NCBI GenBank assembly: GCA_945888895.1 | Contig: CAMDAY010000005.1 | Span: 1 to 25,501, forward strand | Source: Dehalococcoides mccartyi | Lineage (GTDB): Bacteria > Chloroflexota > Dehalococcoidia > UBA2979 | Direction: 5' to 3' | Length of the DNA stretch: 25,501 nt | Shown here: one piece after another, positions 1 through 7,685 of the stretch | Position numbering within the stretch: position 1 is the first letter of the stretch | How the letters are laid out: every line of letters begins with the position of its first letter | Notes under the pieces: generated by a model | Told to the model about the DNA's origin: nothing | Seen by the model: the letters and a program-made list of their open reading frames with translations, nothing else | Databases searched by the model: none | Made by a program: the position numbers and the translations under genes

Positions 1-102
1 CCGCTCTCCCGAGCCCAGGTCGTCCGGCCTCGACAGCCGCGCCACCTCGGCGGCGGTGCGGTCGTAATCGTCGAGGAGCGCGCGCAGCGCATCGAGGTCC
101 AT
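1..102 (-). CDS. N-terminus of an unidentified protein (cut by window edge)
   Basis: An open minus-strand frame of 34 codons runs from an ATG at 102 to the window edge without a stop. It begins MDLDALRALLDDYD and ends at PDDLGSGER. The composition is acidic and charged, and it looks like an alpha-helical N-terminal region. The codons show the high-GC third-position pattern of the other genes here, and the gene is divergent from the carboxypeptidase at 257. Helical, acidic N-termini of this kind occur in peptide-chain release factor 1 and in many other proteins, so no function is assigned. Confidence 0.5.
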   Translation of the reverse strand, partial: MDLDALRALLDDYDRTAAEVARLSRPDDLGSGER

Positions 103-226
103 CGCCCGATGGTAGCGCGGCGCGCGCACCGAACGAGTAGGTCGATCACGCGTTGCAGTACACGGCGACGCGAAATGAAATCGCGACGGATCTAGCGAAG
201 TCGCGCAGACCTGCGGGATGCGGGCG

Positions 227-254
227 TTGCATCGCCGCGCAGGCTGGGTATTCT
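227..254 (+). promoter_or_regulatory. Possible promoter of the carboxypeptidase gene
   Basis: TTGCAT (227-232) and TATTCT (249-254) are 16 nt apart, a loose match to sigma-70 -35 and -10 boxes. Transcription would start near 261. That is downstream of the ATG at 257 and would favour the in-frame TTG (287) or GTG (293) start, which follows a GAGAAG/GGGGA purine stretch. This is pattern reading only, in a region where weak matches are expected by chance. Confidence 0.25.
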
Positions 255-256
255 GA

Positions 257-1777
257 ATGCGGGCGGGTGAGAAGCGGGGACGCACATTGTCAGTGCCTCG
301 ATTCGGGCTGTTCGCCGGGCTGTTCCTGGCGCTCGTCCTCCTCGGCTCTGCTCTCACCTCCGACGCTGCGCAGGCCGCCGCCCCAGAACTCCCTGACGTC
401 GAGAATTTCGCCGGACGCGACCCCCTCGTGCCGGGCAGCACGGGCATCGTCCGCGCCGAGGGCGACTGCCTGAACCTGCGCGAGTCGCCGGGCCTCGGCG
501 GGCGTCCGGCCACATGCCTCCGCGAGGGCACCACGGTCACCATTCTCCCGTCGGTCGTGACCATCGACTCGCTGCGCTGGCAGATGGTGAACACCGGCCA
601 GCTCACCGGCTGGGTGGCGGATCAGTACCTCCAGGCGCACGTCGGCGTACCCTCGGCGGGGCCCGCCTGCGCGGCCAAGCCCGCGGCGTACAAGCCGGGA
701 CTCACCGGCTTCGTCCCGACCAACGGCGGCATCGGCATGGTCGTGTGGGGCGGCGGCACGCTCTCCGGTGTGGAGAACGCAGCTCTGTCGCGCGGCTGCA
801 CCCCGAAGGCCGTGTGGACGAGCCGCGCCGATGGCGAGCTGGTCGGCTACCTGTACGGTGCGCCCGACTTCGTGAACAGCGCGTGGAAGACCGCGATGCC
901 CGACGGCTGGCTCTCCGGCGGGCGCGTGATCCTCATCGTCTGCGAGGACGCCGCCGGCCGGACGACTGCAGCCTCGATCACGCTCCCGGGCCCCGGCGGC
1001 ATCCCTGCGAAGGCCCCCGCACCCGTCTTCACCGGCCGCGCACAGGCACCCACCGTCACCGCGAAGGCCGTCGCAGTGGTGGACGAGGCATCGGGGGCGC
1101 TGATCTACCAGAAAGGCGCGCACGACCGTCTGGCCCCTGCGAGCCTGACAAAGATCGCGACCGCGATCCTCGCCGTCGAGGGCATCGAGCCGACGTCGGT
1201 GGTGACCACCGACGTCGACAGCCGCACGATGGTCGACAGCAGCGTGATGGGCCTGATCCCCGGTGACTGCTTCGCCACGAGCGATCTGCTGTACGGGCTG
1301 ATGCTGCCCTCGGGCAACGACGTTGCGCTCGCCCTCGCGCGGTACCAGGCGGGATCGGATGCGGCGTTCGTGCAGGGCATGAACACGCTGGTGAAGCGCC
1401 TCGGCCTGCAGAACACCACGTTCACCGACCCACACGGACTTGGCGGGGAGTTGCACAAGTCCTCGGCCTACGACATCGCGATGCTGTCGCGCTACGGGAT
1501 GTCGCTGCCGCGCTTCCGCGACGTGGTGAAGACGGGGTCGTACACCGCGAAGGGCGCGCGCGCGCTGACGATGTACAACACGAACTCGCTGCTGTCCTCG
1601 TACCCCAGCGCCGACGGCGTGAAGACCGGGTTCACCGATGACGCCGGGCGCACGATCTCCGTATCGGCGGTGAAGAACGGCCGACGGGTCTTCGTGGTGC
1701 TGCTGAATGACCTCTACCGCGAGGCTGACTCAAAGGCGCTTCTCGACTGGGCGTTCGCGAACCACACCTGGCCTTAG
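257..1777 (+). CDS. Secreted D-alanyl-D-alanine carboxypeptidase (peptidase S11) with SH3 domain
   Basis: A penicillin-binding-protein-type serine peptidase that trims the terminal D-Ala of peptidoglycan stem peptides outside the membrane. In the 506-residue reading, a signal peptide ends near AQA (residues 38-40). A bacterial SH3-like domain spans about 61-128, a less familiar Cys-containing middle region about 133-262, and the S11 catalytic domain about 265-506. The catalytic motifs are intact: SLTK (296-299), SGN (352-354) and KTG (456-458). No C-terminal membrane anchor is visible, so the SH3 domain may hold it to the wall. The start is uncertain: ATG 257 has a weak ribosome binding site, and TTG 287 or GTG 293 would give a shorter n-region. 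It converges with purE across about 150 nt that contain a hairpin repeat. The family call is secure; the exact substrate is inferred. Confidence 0.93.
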   Translation: MRAGEKRGRTLSVPRFGLFAGLFLALVLLGSALTSDAAQAAAPELPDVENFAGRDPLVPGSTGIVRAEGDCLNLRESPGLGGRPATCLREGTTVTILPSVVTIDSLRWQMVNTGQLTGWVADQYLQAHVGVPSAGPACAAKPAAYKPGLTGFVPTNGGIGMVVWGGGTLSGVENAALSRGCTPKAVWTSRADGELVGYLYGAPDFVNSAWKTAMPDGWLSGGRVILIVCEDAAGRTTAASITLPGPGGIPAKAPAPVFTGRAQAPTVTAKAVAVVDEASGALIYQKGAHDRLAPASLTKIATAILAVEGIEPTSVVTTDVDSRTMVDSSVMGLIPGDCFATSDLLYGLMLPSGNDVALALARYQAGSDAAFVQGMNTLVKRLGLQNTTFTDPHGLGGELHKSSAYDIAMLSRYGMSLPRFRDVVKTGSYTAKGARALTMYNTNSLLSSYPSADGVKTGFTDDAGRTISVSAVKNGRRVFVVLLNDLYREADSKALLDWAFANHTWP

Positions 1778-1784
1778 CGCCGCG

Positions 1785-1870
1785 GCGAGGGCGACACTTC
1801 TCGACCGAAGCGTTCCTCAAAGGTCGAAGCCCTCTGAGCTTCATCCCCTCTTCCCGCGCCGGGGAATGGG
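1785..1870 (+). repeat. Hairpin repeat, copy A, between convergent genes
   Basis: This spacer carries GCGAGGGCGA (1785-1794), AGCCCTC (1828-1834), and a TTCATCCCC stretch leading into TTCCCGCGC and GGGGAA (1840-1870). The same blocks occur in the same order at 15087-15138. Here about 33 extra bases sit in the loop between GCGAGGGC and GCCCTC. By eye about 26 of 31 positions agree over 1840-1870. Small hairpins (GAAGC/GCTTC at 1826-1842, TTCCC/GGGAA at 1851-1866) could end transcription of the carboxypeptidase gene, of purE, or of both. Confidence 0.5.
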
Positions 1871-1924
1871 CCACCCCACGCGCCCCTCGACGTCGCTCAT
1901 CGCGGACGAGGCTCCCGCTCGGAT

Positions 1925-2428
1925 CTACCCGCCGAATTCCTTGCGAACGTTCGCGTCCTTCTCCTCGACCAGAGACACGAGGGCGCGCTGTGCCTCGGCG
2001 AGGCGGGCGCGGAGCGCGGCGTCGGACGTGCCGAGGATGCGCGCGGCGAGCAGGCCCGCGTTGCGCGCGTTGCCGACGGCGACCGTCGCGACGGGGATGC
2101 CCGCGGGCATCTGCACGATCGACAGCAGCGAGTCGAGCCCATCGAGGTACTGGAGCGGCACGGGCACGCCGATCACCGGCAGCGTGGTGACCGAGGCGAG
2201 CATGCCCGGCAGGTGCGCGGCACCCCCGGCCCCCGCGATGATCACGCGCAGTCCGCGAGCCTCTGCGGTTTTGCCGTACTCGATCATCGCTTCGGGCGTG
2301 CGGTGCGCGGAGATCACGCGCACCTCGAACGGGACACCGAGCTCCTTCAACGTGTCGGCCGCGGCGCGCATGACGCCGAGGTCGGAGTCGCTGCCCATCG
2401 CGATGCCCACGAGCGGTGTGTCCGTCAT
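1925..2428 (-). CDS. purE: N5-carboxyaminoimidazole ribonucleotide mutase PurE
   Basis: PurE moves the carboxyl group of N5-CAIR to carbon 4 to give CAIR in de novo purine synthesis, in the cytosol. The 167-residue length is normal for class I bacterial PurE. The family motifs are present: GSDSD (12-16, phosphate binding), SAHRTP (40-45, with the catalytic His) and GAGGAAHLPG (66-75). Its ATG overlaps the stop of purK by four bases (ATGA, 2425-2428), so the two are translationally coupled and make the two-step ATP-dependent route from AIR to CAIR. No other purine genes lie next to the pair in this window. Confidence 0.97.
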   Translation of the reverse strand: MTDTPLVGIAMGSDSDLGVMRAAADTLKELGVPFEVRVISAHRTPEAMIEYGKTAEARGLRVIIAGAGGAAHLPGMLASVTTLPVIGVPVPLQYLDGLDSLLSIVQMPAGIPVATVAVGNARNAGLLAARILGTSDAALRARLAEAQRALVSLVEEKDANVRKEFGG

Positions 2429-3591
2429 ACCGACCTCCCGGTGAGCCGCGCGGCAGCCAGCGCCGCGCGTGCCCGCGTCTCCTCGATGTCCTCGCCCAGC
2501 GCGTTGACGTGGCCGATCTTGCGCCCGGGACGGGCGTCCTTGCCATACAGGTGCGGATGCACGCCCGGCGCGGCGGCGAGGAGCGCGAGTCGCATCCTCG
2601 GCCCCATGCTCGCACGATCCTCGCCCAACAGGTTCGCCATCACGACGACGGGGGCGAGCAGATCCGTGCTGCCGAGCGGCCAGTCGAGGACGGCGCGCAG
2701 GTGGTTCGCGAACTGCGACGTCGCGCAGCCGTCGATGCTGAAGTGGCCGGAGTTGTGCGGTCTCGTCGCGACTTCGTTGATCAGCAGTTCGTCCCCGACG
2801 AGGAACAACTCCGTCGCGATAATCCCCGCCGCCCCCGTCAGTGCCGCGATCCGCTCGCCGAGGTCACGCGCGCGCGCGGCGATCTCCTCGGACACCGGGG
2901 CAGGCGCGATCACCTCGTGGCAGATGCCGTCGCGCTGCACCGTCTCGACGACGGGGTACGTCACGAACTCGCCGCCCGGCCGGCGCGCGACGAGCACGGC
3001 GAGCTCTCGCTCGATCGGCACGAACTGCTCGATCATCAGCGCGACGTCACTGTCCGCGACCGAAGCGAAGAGCGCACGGGCCTCATCGAGGTCGCCGAGC
3101 ACCCACATGCCGCGACCGTCGTAGCCGCCCGTCTGCGACTTCGCCACCACTGGCCATCCGTGGCGCACGCTGAACGCCTCGACCGCGTCGAGGTCGGGCG
3201 CATCGACGAAGTCGGGGACGGGCAGGCCGGCGCGCTGGAACGTGGAGCGCTGGTACAGCTTGTCCTTCGCAAAGCGCAGCGTGGTCGCGCCGGGACGGAC
3301 GACACCTCCAGCCGCCTCGATCGCCACGAGTGCGTCGAGGTTCACGAGCTCGTGGTCGAGCGTCACCACGTCACACCTCGACGCGAAGTTGCGCAGCGCG
3401 TCGGCATCGTTCGGTGAGCCGATCTCGACGTGCGGGCTCACGAGGGCGGCTGAGTCACCGGAGTGCTCCGCGAGCACGCGCACCTCGATGCCGAGCGGGA
3501 TGGCGGCCTGGATCATCATCCGCGCGAGCTGTCCGGCCCCGACGATCCCCACGACCGGGAAGCGATCCGCCGGGGGAGGTGTGGAGGTCAC
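2425..3591 (-). CDS. purK: 5-(carboxyamino)imidazole ribonucleotide synthase PurK
   Basis: An ATP-grasp enzyme that uses ATP and bicarbonate to carboxylate AIR to N5-CAIR, the substrate of the PurE encoded next. The 388-residue protein has the N-terminal VGIVGAGQLARMM dinucleotide-type fold, the central ATP-grasp region with VVAKSQTGGYDGRG, and the late motif INEVATRPHNSGHFSIDG. The chosen GTG (3589-3591) has GAGGA about 10 nt upstream and starts just before the conserved Gly-rich segment. The frame stays open to 4209, but that extension runs antisense into the M20 peptidase gene and has no family homology, so it was rejected. The length matches typical PurK. Confidence 0.96.
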   Translation of the reverse strand: MTSTPPPADRFPVVGIVGAGQLARMMIQAAIPLGIEVRVLAEHSGDSAALVSPHVEIGSPNDADALRNFASRCDVVTLDHELVNLDALVAIEAAGGVVRPGATTLRFAKDKLYQRSTFQRAGLPVPDFVDAPDLDAVEAFSVRHGWPVVAKSQTGGYDGRGMWVLGDLDEARALFASVADSDVALMIEQFVPIERELAVLVARRPGGEFVTYPVVETVQRDGICHEVIAPAPVSEEIAARARDLGERIAALTGAAGIIATELFLVGDELLINEVATRPHNSGHFSIDGCATSQFANHLRAVLDWPLGSTDLLAPVVVMANLLGEDRASMGPRMRLALLAAAPGVHPHLYGKDARPGRKIGHVNALGEDIEETRARAALAAARLTGRSV

Positions 3592-3673
3592 GCGCGTCGA
3601 TCCTCGGTATGTCTGCCGGGCGAGTGACCACCTTACGCGACCGCTCGCGTGTGCGCAGCGCAAGAGTCGGTGC

Positions 3674-3709
3674 CCACAGGCCTGTGGCGGCGGCGCGGGT
3701 ATCCCGCGC
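3674..3709 (-). terminator. Two adjacent dyads after the M20 peptidase gene
   Basis: A perfect 14-nt palindrome, CCACAGG/CCTGTGG (3674-3687), is followed by a perfect 7-bp hairpin, GCGCGGG TAT CCCGCGC (3693-3709). They lie 17-52 nt past the stop of the M20 gene on the minus strand and before purK. No T-tract follows on the minus strand, so a classical intrinsic terminator is not certain. They could equally be operator-like elements upstream of purK. Confidence 0.45.
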
Positions 3710-3725
3710 ATCGAACCGCCTGGAA

Positions 3726-5075
3726 TTACGCGAGCCACAACAGCGCGAGCGCCTCCGCGAGGATGGACCGGCGCAGCTCGCCGAGATCCTGGCTCTCGTC
3801 CGGGCCGTGGATGCGGCTCGTCGCCTCGCCGACGCCGGTCACGAGGACGGCGGCCTGCGGGAAGCGCTCGGCGAGCAGCGATATCAATGGGATCGTGCCG
3901 CCGATGCCGATCTCCGCCGCGGGGACGCCCCACGCGTCCGCCATGCCCTGCGCGAACGCCGCGTACTCGGCGCCCCGCTCGACGAGGGCGAAGCCAGGGG
4001 CACTGGACCCGCGCGTCACCTGGACGCGTGCGCCCCACGGCGCAGCCGCCTCGAGGTGCGCGACCAGCGCATCGAGCGCGTCGGTCGGGTCCTGTCCCGG
4101 CGGCACGCGGAGCGACACCTTCGCGCGCGCGCTGGGAACGAGCTGGTTGATCGCCTCGGACACCCTCGGCGCGTCGACCGCGAGGATCGAGATGGCCGGG
4201 CGCGCCCACATCCGCGCGGCGATCGATCCGTCGCCCACGAGCTCCACGCCATCGAGGACGCCCGCGTCGTGGCGCAGCTCGGCCTCGTCCACCTCGACGT
4301 CCGGGTCGGCGGCACGCACGAGCCCGGCGATCGCGGGCGCGCCACTCGGATCGTGCAGCGTCGCGAGCATCCGCACGAGGCAGGTCAGCGCATCGGGCAC
4401 TGCGCCGCCGAACTGGCCGCTGTGCACGCCCGCCTTCAGCGTCTGCACCTCCACGACACAGTCCACGAGGCCGCGCAGCGTCGTCGTCAGCGCGGGCGTG
4501 CCGACGCGCCAGTGCTCCGAGTCGCAGATCACGATTACGTCGGCGGCCAGCTTGTCGCCGTGCAGCGCGAGTAGGTCGAGGATGTGCGGCGAGCCGAGCT
4601 CCTCCTCGCCCTCGACGATCACCTTCAGTCCGACGGGGATGCCGTCGTGCGCGAGCAGCGCGCGGATCGCGCCGAGGTGTATCGCGATGCCGGACTTGTC
4701 ATCGGAGGCTCCCCGACCATACAGACGGCCGTCGCGCTCGCTGGGTTCGAAGGGGGCGGCGCTCCAGAGCGCGGGGTCACCCGCCGGCTGCACGTCGTAA
4801 TGCGCGTACAGCAGCACCGTCGGCGCGCCCGCAGGCGCGGGGTGCTCCGCAAGGATCGCGGGTGGCCCACCCGGCACCTCGAGACGGCGCGTGGCGAGGC
4901 CCTCCGTGGCGAAGAGCGCCTCGACCTGCCGAGCACATGCAACCATGCCCTCCGTCGCCGAGCCCTCGGCGCTCACAGAAGGTAGCCGCACGAGTGCTTC
5001 GAGGTCAGCCTGCACCGCCGGGAACAGCCGGTCGACGTGTGCGCGCACGCCCTCGATATCCGCCGAATCTGCCAC
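3726..5075 (-). CDS. M20-family zinc metallopeptidase (dipeptidase-like)
   Basis: A cytosolic di-zinc amidohydrolase of the M20/M25/M40 group, most like the ArgE/DapE/CNDP-type dipeptidases. The 449-residue reading from GTG 5075 has LYAHYDVQP (His92, Asp94), YGRGASDDKSG (bridging Asp near 125), VEGEEELGS (catalytic Glu-Glu near 156-158) and the C-terminal ATSRIHGPDE with the last metal His. The dimerisation region contains TLKAGVHSGQFGG. GTG at 5075 was preferred because GGGAG lies about 7 nt before it; an upstream in-frame ATG at 5126 would add 17 residues without similarity to the family. No neighbour points to a substrate: it is a stand-alone gene divergent from the gene at 5369. The family is certain, the peptide specificity unknown. 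Confidence 0.94.
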   Translation of the reverse strand: MADSADIEGVRAHVDRLFPAVQADLEALVRLPSVSAEGSATEGMVACARQVEALFATEGLATRRLEVPGGPPAILAEHPAPAGAPTVLLYAHYDVQPAGDPALWSAAPFEPSERDGRLYGRGASDDKSGIAIHLGAIRALLAHDGIPVGLKVIVEGEEELGSPHILDLLALHGDKLAADVIVICDSEHWRVGTPALTTTLRGLVDCVVEVQTLKAGVHSGQFGGAVPDALTCLVRMLATLHDPSGAPAIAGLVRAADPDVEVDEAELRHDAGVLDGVELVGDGSIAARMWARPAISILAVDAPRVSEAINQLVPSARAKVSLRVPPGQDPTDALDALVAHLEAAAPWGARVQVTRGSSAPGFALVERGAEYAAFAQGMADAWGVPAAEIGIGGTIPLISLLAERFPQAAVLVTGVGEATSRIHGPDESQDLGELRRSILAEALALLWLA

Positions 5076-5275
5076 GTGCCGCTCCCGCCCACCGATGGAT
5101 GCTGAAGAACGACATTCTACCGGCACAGCACCGCCGTTCGATCATCGTGGCCGCGCAGCACGACAAGGACGCAGCGTGACGGACCCGCACACACTCGCGC
5201 GTCGCGCCTCGGCCGCATCGCGCCCGGTTTCCTCGCACGTCGCGGCCCAACATAGCCCACGGCCTGGAGACGCGA

Positions 5276-5318
5276 GCGTTCTGCAACGGAACGCACGTCG
5301 CGCGCTCGTTCGAGCGCG
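5276..5318. promoter_or_regulatory. Paired dyads in the divergent promoter region
   Basis: The 293-nt spacer between two divergent genes (5076-5368) holds two inverted repeats: GCGTTC-N7-GAACGC (5276-5294) and CGCGCTCG-TT-CGAGCGCG (5301-5318). A loose -10-like TATGCT follows at 5320-5325. The placement suggests an operator region for the gene at 5369, but no regulator is encoded nearby. I see nothing else in this spacer. Confidence 0.3.
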
Positions 5319-5368
5319 TTATGCTTGGCACGCTGCGCGACCGATCGGAAGCGCGACGGAGGGATCCC

Positions 5369-5848
5369 GTGACAGCATCCAATCGCTGGTTGGCCATCGT
5401 CGGCGCGTTCATCGCACTGGCGGTCATCGCGGGGATCGCGGTGACCTCGTTCGCTCGCGGGGAGCGCGTGTATGCCGAGGGCACCCCGGAACGCAGCGTG
5501 CAGGACTACCTGCGCGCGGTGAGCGACCGTGATGCGAACCGCGCTACCTCGTACCTCGCGCCGGAGCTGGCGACGCGGTGCGGGCAGACGCCGCGCGACG
5601 GCATCACCAACCGATCGTCCTCGTCGCTGCGTGCCACCCTGGATCGCACGACCTACCGCGGCGACCGTCAGGCCGAGGTGCAGGTGCGCCTGACGGAGGC
5701 GTACAACGAGAGCCCGTTCTCGGGCGGCAACTCCGCGTACACGCAGGTGTTCGTGCTCACACAGGCGGACGGCGCGTGGCGCTTCAGCGAATCGCCGTGG
5801 CCGCTGTACTGTCCCGCTCCCACACCAAACGCCCCGCTGGGCCGATAG
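5369..5848 (+). CDS. Membrane-anchored small extracytoplasmic protein
   Basis: A 159-residue protein with one N-terminal membrane helix (about residues 7-27) and an outside domain of about 125 residues. The domain starts with an acidic helix, RSVQDYLRAVSDRDANRATSYLAPEL, and continues into alternating strands ending in DGAWRFSESPWPLYC. This resembles the NTF2-like/DUF4878-type layout of small lipoproteins, but I cannot confirm a family. Cys71 and Cys148 could form a disulfide. GTG 5369 is preceded by GGAGG at a good distance. An ATG at 5321 would add 16 charged residues before the helix and has no such site. The stop is 17 nt before the next gene, so the two are probably co-transcribed. Confidence 0.75.
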   Translation: MTASNRWLAIVGAFIALAVIAGIAVTSFARGERVYAEGTPERSVQDYLRAVSDRDANRATSYLAPELATRCGQTPRDGITNRSSSSLRATLDRTTYRGDRQAEVQVRLTEAYNESPFSGGNSAYTQVFVLTQADGAWRFSESPWPLYCPAPTPNAPLGR

Positions 5849-5865
5849 CGAACCGCGAGGCCCCC

Positions 5866-7674
5866 ATGTTCCAGACGTTCGCCTACGTGCTGATCTTCAT
5901 CGTGATGCCGGTCGCCATCATCGGCGGGTACATCGCGGCCCTCAGCGCCGCGAAGCGCGAAGCGGAACATGAGGATCCTACGGCTGACGAGGGCATCGGC
6001 AGCGCCCGGCGGATGTTCATCTACGTCCTCGCGCTCGTCGGGATCATCTTCGCCGCCGTCGGCGTGGCGATGATCATCAGCGGCGCAATCGACGCCGTCA
6101 TCGGCGACACCTTGCTCCTCGAACAGCGTCGAGGGCTGGCGGTCGCGCTATCGTTCACCGTCGTCGGCGCGCCCGCGTGGCTGCTGTTCATGCTCCTCGC
6201 GCAGCGCTCCATCCAGTCGCACGAGGTCGAGCGACGGTCGCAGGCGCGGCGCCTGTACTTTAACGTCGCCCGCTCGGTCGCCCTTGGAATGCTCGTGTGG
6301 AACGGCGTGGAGGCGCTGCGCCAGTTGCTGCGCGTCACCCCCGTCGAAGGCGGCGCGTGGGGTGCCCTCGTCGCGTGGGGTGCGGTGTGGCTGATCCACC
6401 AGCGTCTGCTCCGCGCGGAGCCCGCGCCCACTTACATGACGGCTCTCATCGACCGGCTCGCGCTGTACTTTGGCGCCGTGCTCGGGCTGCTGCTGACGGT
6501 GTCCGGCGCGGTCAGCCTGCTCACCGCACCACTGTCGGAGGCCTTCAACCGCGCGTTCGGCGGCAGCCTCCTCGCCGGCGATGCATGGAGCCGCGATCTG
6601 CGCGATGCGATCCCGATGCTCATCGTGGGCGTCGTCGTGTGGGCGACGCACTGGATGCTGCAACTGCAACGCGCCGACCGCCTTACCACGCTGTGGCGCG
6701 TCTACGTGTTCCTGTGCGCCGCGCTCCTCGGCGTATCGTTCGCCATCGTCTCCGCCGCTACGGTCTTGTACTCGACCCTCGAGTGGTTCCTCGGCGTGCC
6801 GAGCCTCCAGACACCCGCGGCACACTTCTCCGACGTGCCCAGCGCCGTGAGCGCGTTCCTCGTCGGCGTCGCCGTCTGGAGCTACCACCGGGCCGTGCTG
6901 ACCGAGGCGGGCGACGCGCACGAGCGCAGCGGGCCGGAGCGTGTGTACCGCTACGTGCTCTCGGCGGCGGGTCTGCTCACCGCCGCGATCGGCGTCGCGT
7001 CGCTCATCAGCATTGCCTGCGACATGATCGCGGGGACGCCGGACTTCGTGCAGCCCGCGGACTGGTGGCGGAACGGGGTCCTCTCGGGCGTGACCCTGCT
7101 GGTGGTCGGCGTGCCGGTCTGGGTGCGCTACTGGCGCGACACGCAGCACACACTCGCTGCCGGCATCGAGGAGCGCGGCGCGCCCTCGCGGCGGATCTAC
7201 GTCTTCGGCACGGTGGGCGTTGCGATCTTCGCGCTGCTTGTGAGCCTGACGGTCGTGCTGTACCAGGTGTTCCAGGCGGTGCTCGGCCTCGAACTGTCGA
7301 GGACCATGCTCCGTGACATGGACTGGGCGCTCGGCACCGCACTGACCGCCGCCGCCGTCGCGTACTACCACTTCCTCGTGCTGCGCGAGGACCAAGCGGC
7401 GATGCCCGAGGTCGGTGCCACGCCCGTCAAGCGAGCGAGACAGGTCGTGCTCGTCGCGCCGGGGAACGCCGCGCTGCTGGTCGGCGACCTCGAACGGATC
7501 GAGGGTGTGCGCGTGCGCGCGTGGCGACGAGCAGACGACGACAGTGCGGCGCTCAGCCCCGAGCGCCGCGACGCGCTGCTCCAGGCCGTAGCCACCGCGG
7601 ACGCCGACCGCCTGCTGGCGATCGTCGCCCGCGGCGACTTCGAGCTCGTCCCCTACATCGACGACGTGCGGTAG
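5866..7674 (+). CDS. Polytopic membrane protein with six DUF5671-type repeats
   Basis: A 602-residue integral membrane protein of unknown function. After one N-terminal helix (about 5-27), six units start with Arg-x-(x)-Tyr-like signatures near residues 49, 129, 197, 278, 359 and 443, about 68-84 residues apart. Each unit has a pair of hydrophobic helices. Several end with a Val-Gly-x-x-x-Trp signature (IVGVVVW near 253-259, LVGVAVW near 332-338, VVGVPVW near 413-419). The last unit is the most diverged. This pattern matches DUF5671, which I recall from Chloroflexota and related bacteria. The tail, 525-602, is soluble and charged. ATG 5866 follows GAGG by 5 nt; the frame is open back to 5578, but that part overlaps the previous gene. 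A transport or sensing role would be speculation. Confidence 0.85.
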   Translation: MFQTFAYVLIFIVMPVAIIGGYIAALSAAKREAEHEDPTADEGIGSARRMFIYVLALVGIIFAAVGVAMIISGAIDAVIGDTLLLEQRRGLAVALSFTVVGAPAWLLFMLLAQRSIQSHEVERRSQARRLYFNVARSVALGMLVWNGVEALRQLLRVTPVEGGAWGALVAWGAVWLIHQRLLRAEPAPTYMTALIDRLALYFGAVLGLLLTVSGAVSLLTAPLSEAFNRAFGGSLLAGDAWSRDLRDAIPMLIVGVVVWATHWMLQLQRADRLTTLWRVYVFLCAALLGVSFAIVSAATVLYSTLEWFLGVPSLQTPAAHFSDVPSAVSAFLVGVAVWSYHRAVLTEAGDAHERSGPERVYRYVLSAAGLLTAAIGVASLISIACDMIAGTPDFVQPADWWRNGVLSGVTLLVVGVPVWVRYWRDTQHTLAAGIEERGAPSRRIYVFGTVGVAIFALLVSLTVVLYQVFQAVLGLELSRTMLRDMDWALGTALTAAAVAYYHFLVLREDQAAMPEVGATPVKRARQVVLVAPGNAALLVGDLERIEGVRVRAWRRADDDSAALSPERRDALLQAVATADADRLLAIVARGDFELVPYIDDVR

Positions 7675-7685
7675 GGCGGCCGGCG

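Noticed and set aside
290..1456. Long minus-strand open frame antisense to the carboxypeptidase
   Set aside because: Arg/His/Gly-rich text without domains; a shadow of the real gene caused by high GC. The same applies to antisense frames at 3330-4574, 6148-7395, 7521-8753, 18063-19352, 19202-20500 and 23303-24847.
2425..4209. 594-residue version of PurK
   Set aside because: The first 206 codons are antisense to the M20 gene and low-complexity; family homology and the ribosome binding site support GTG 3591.
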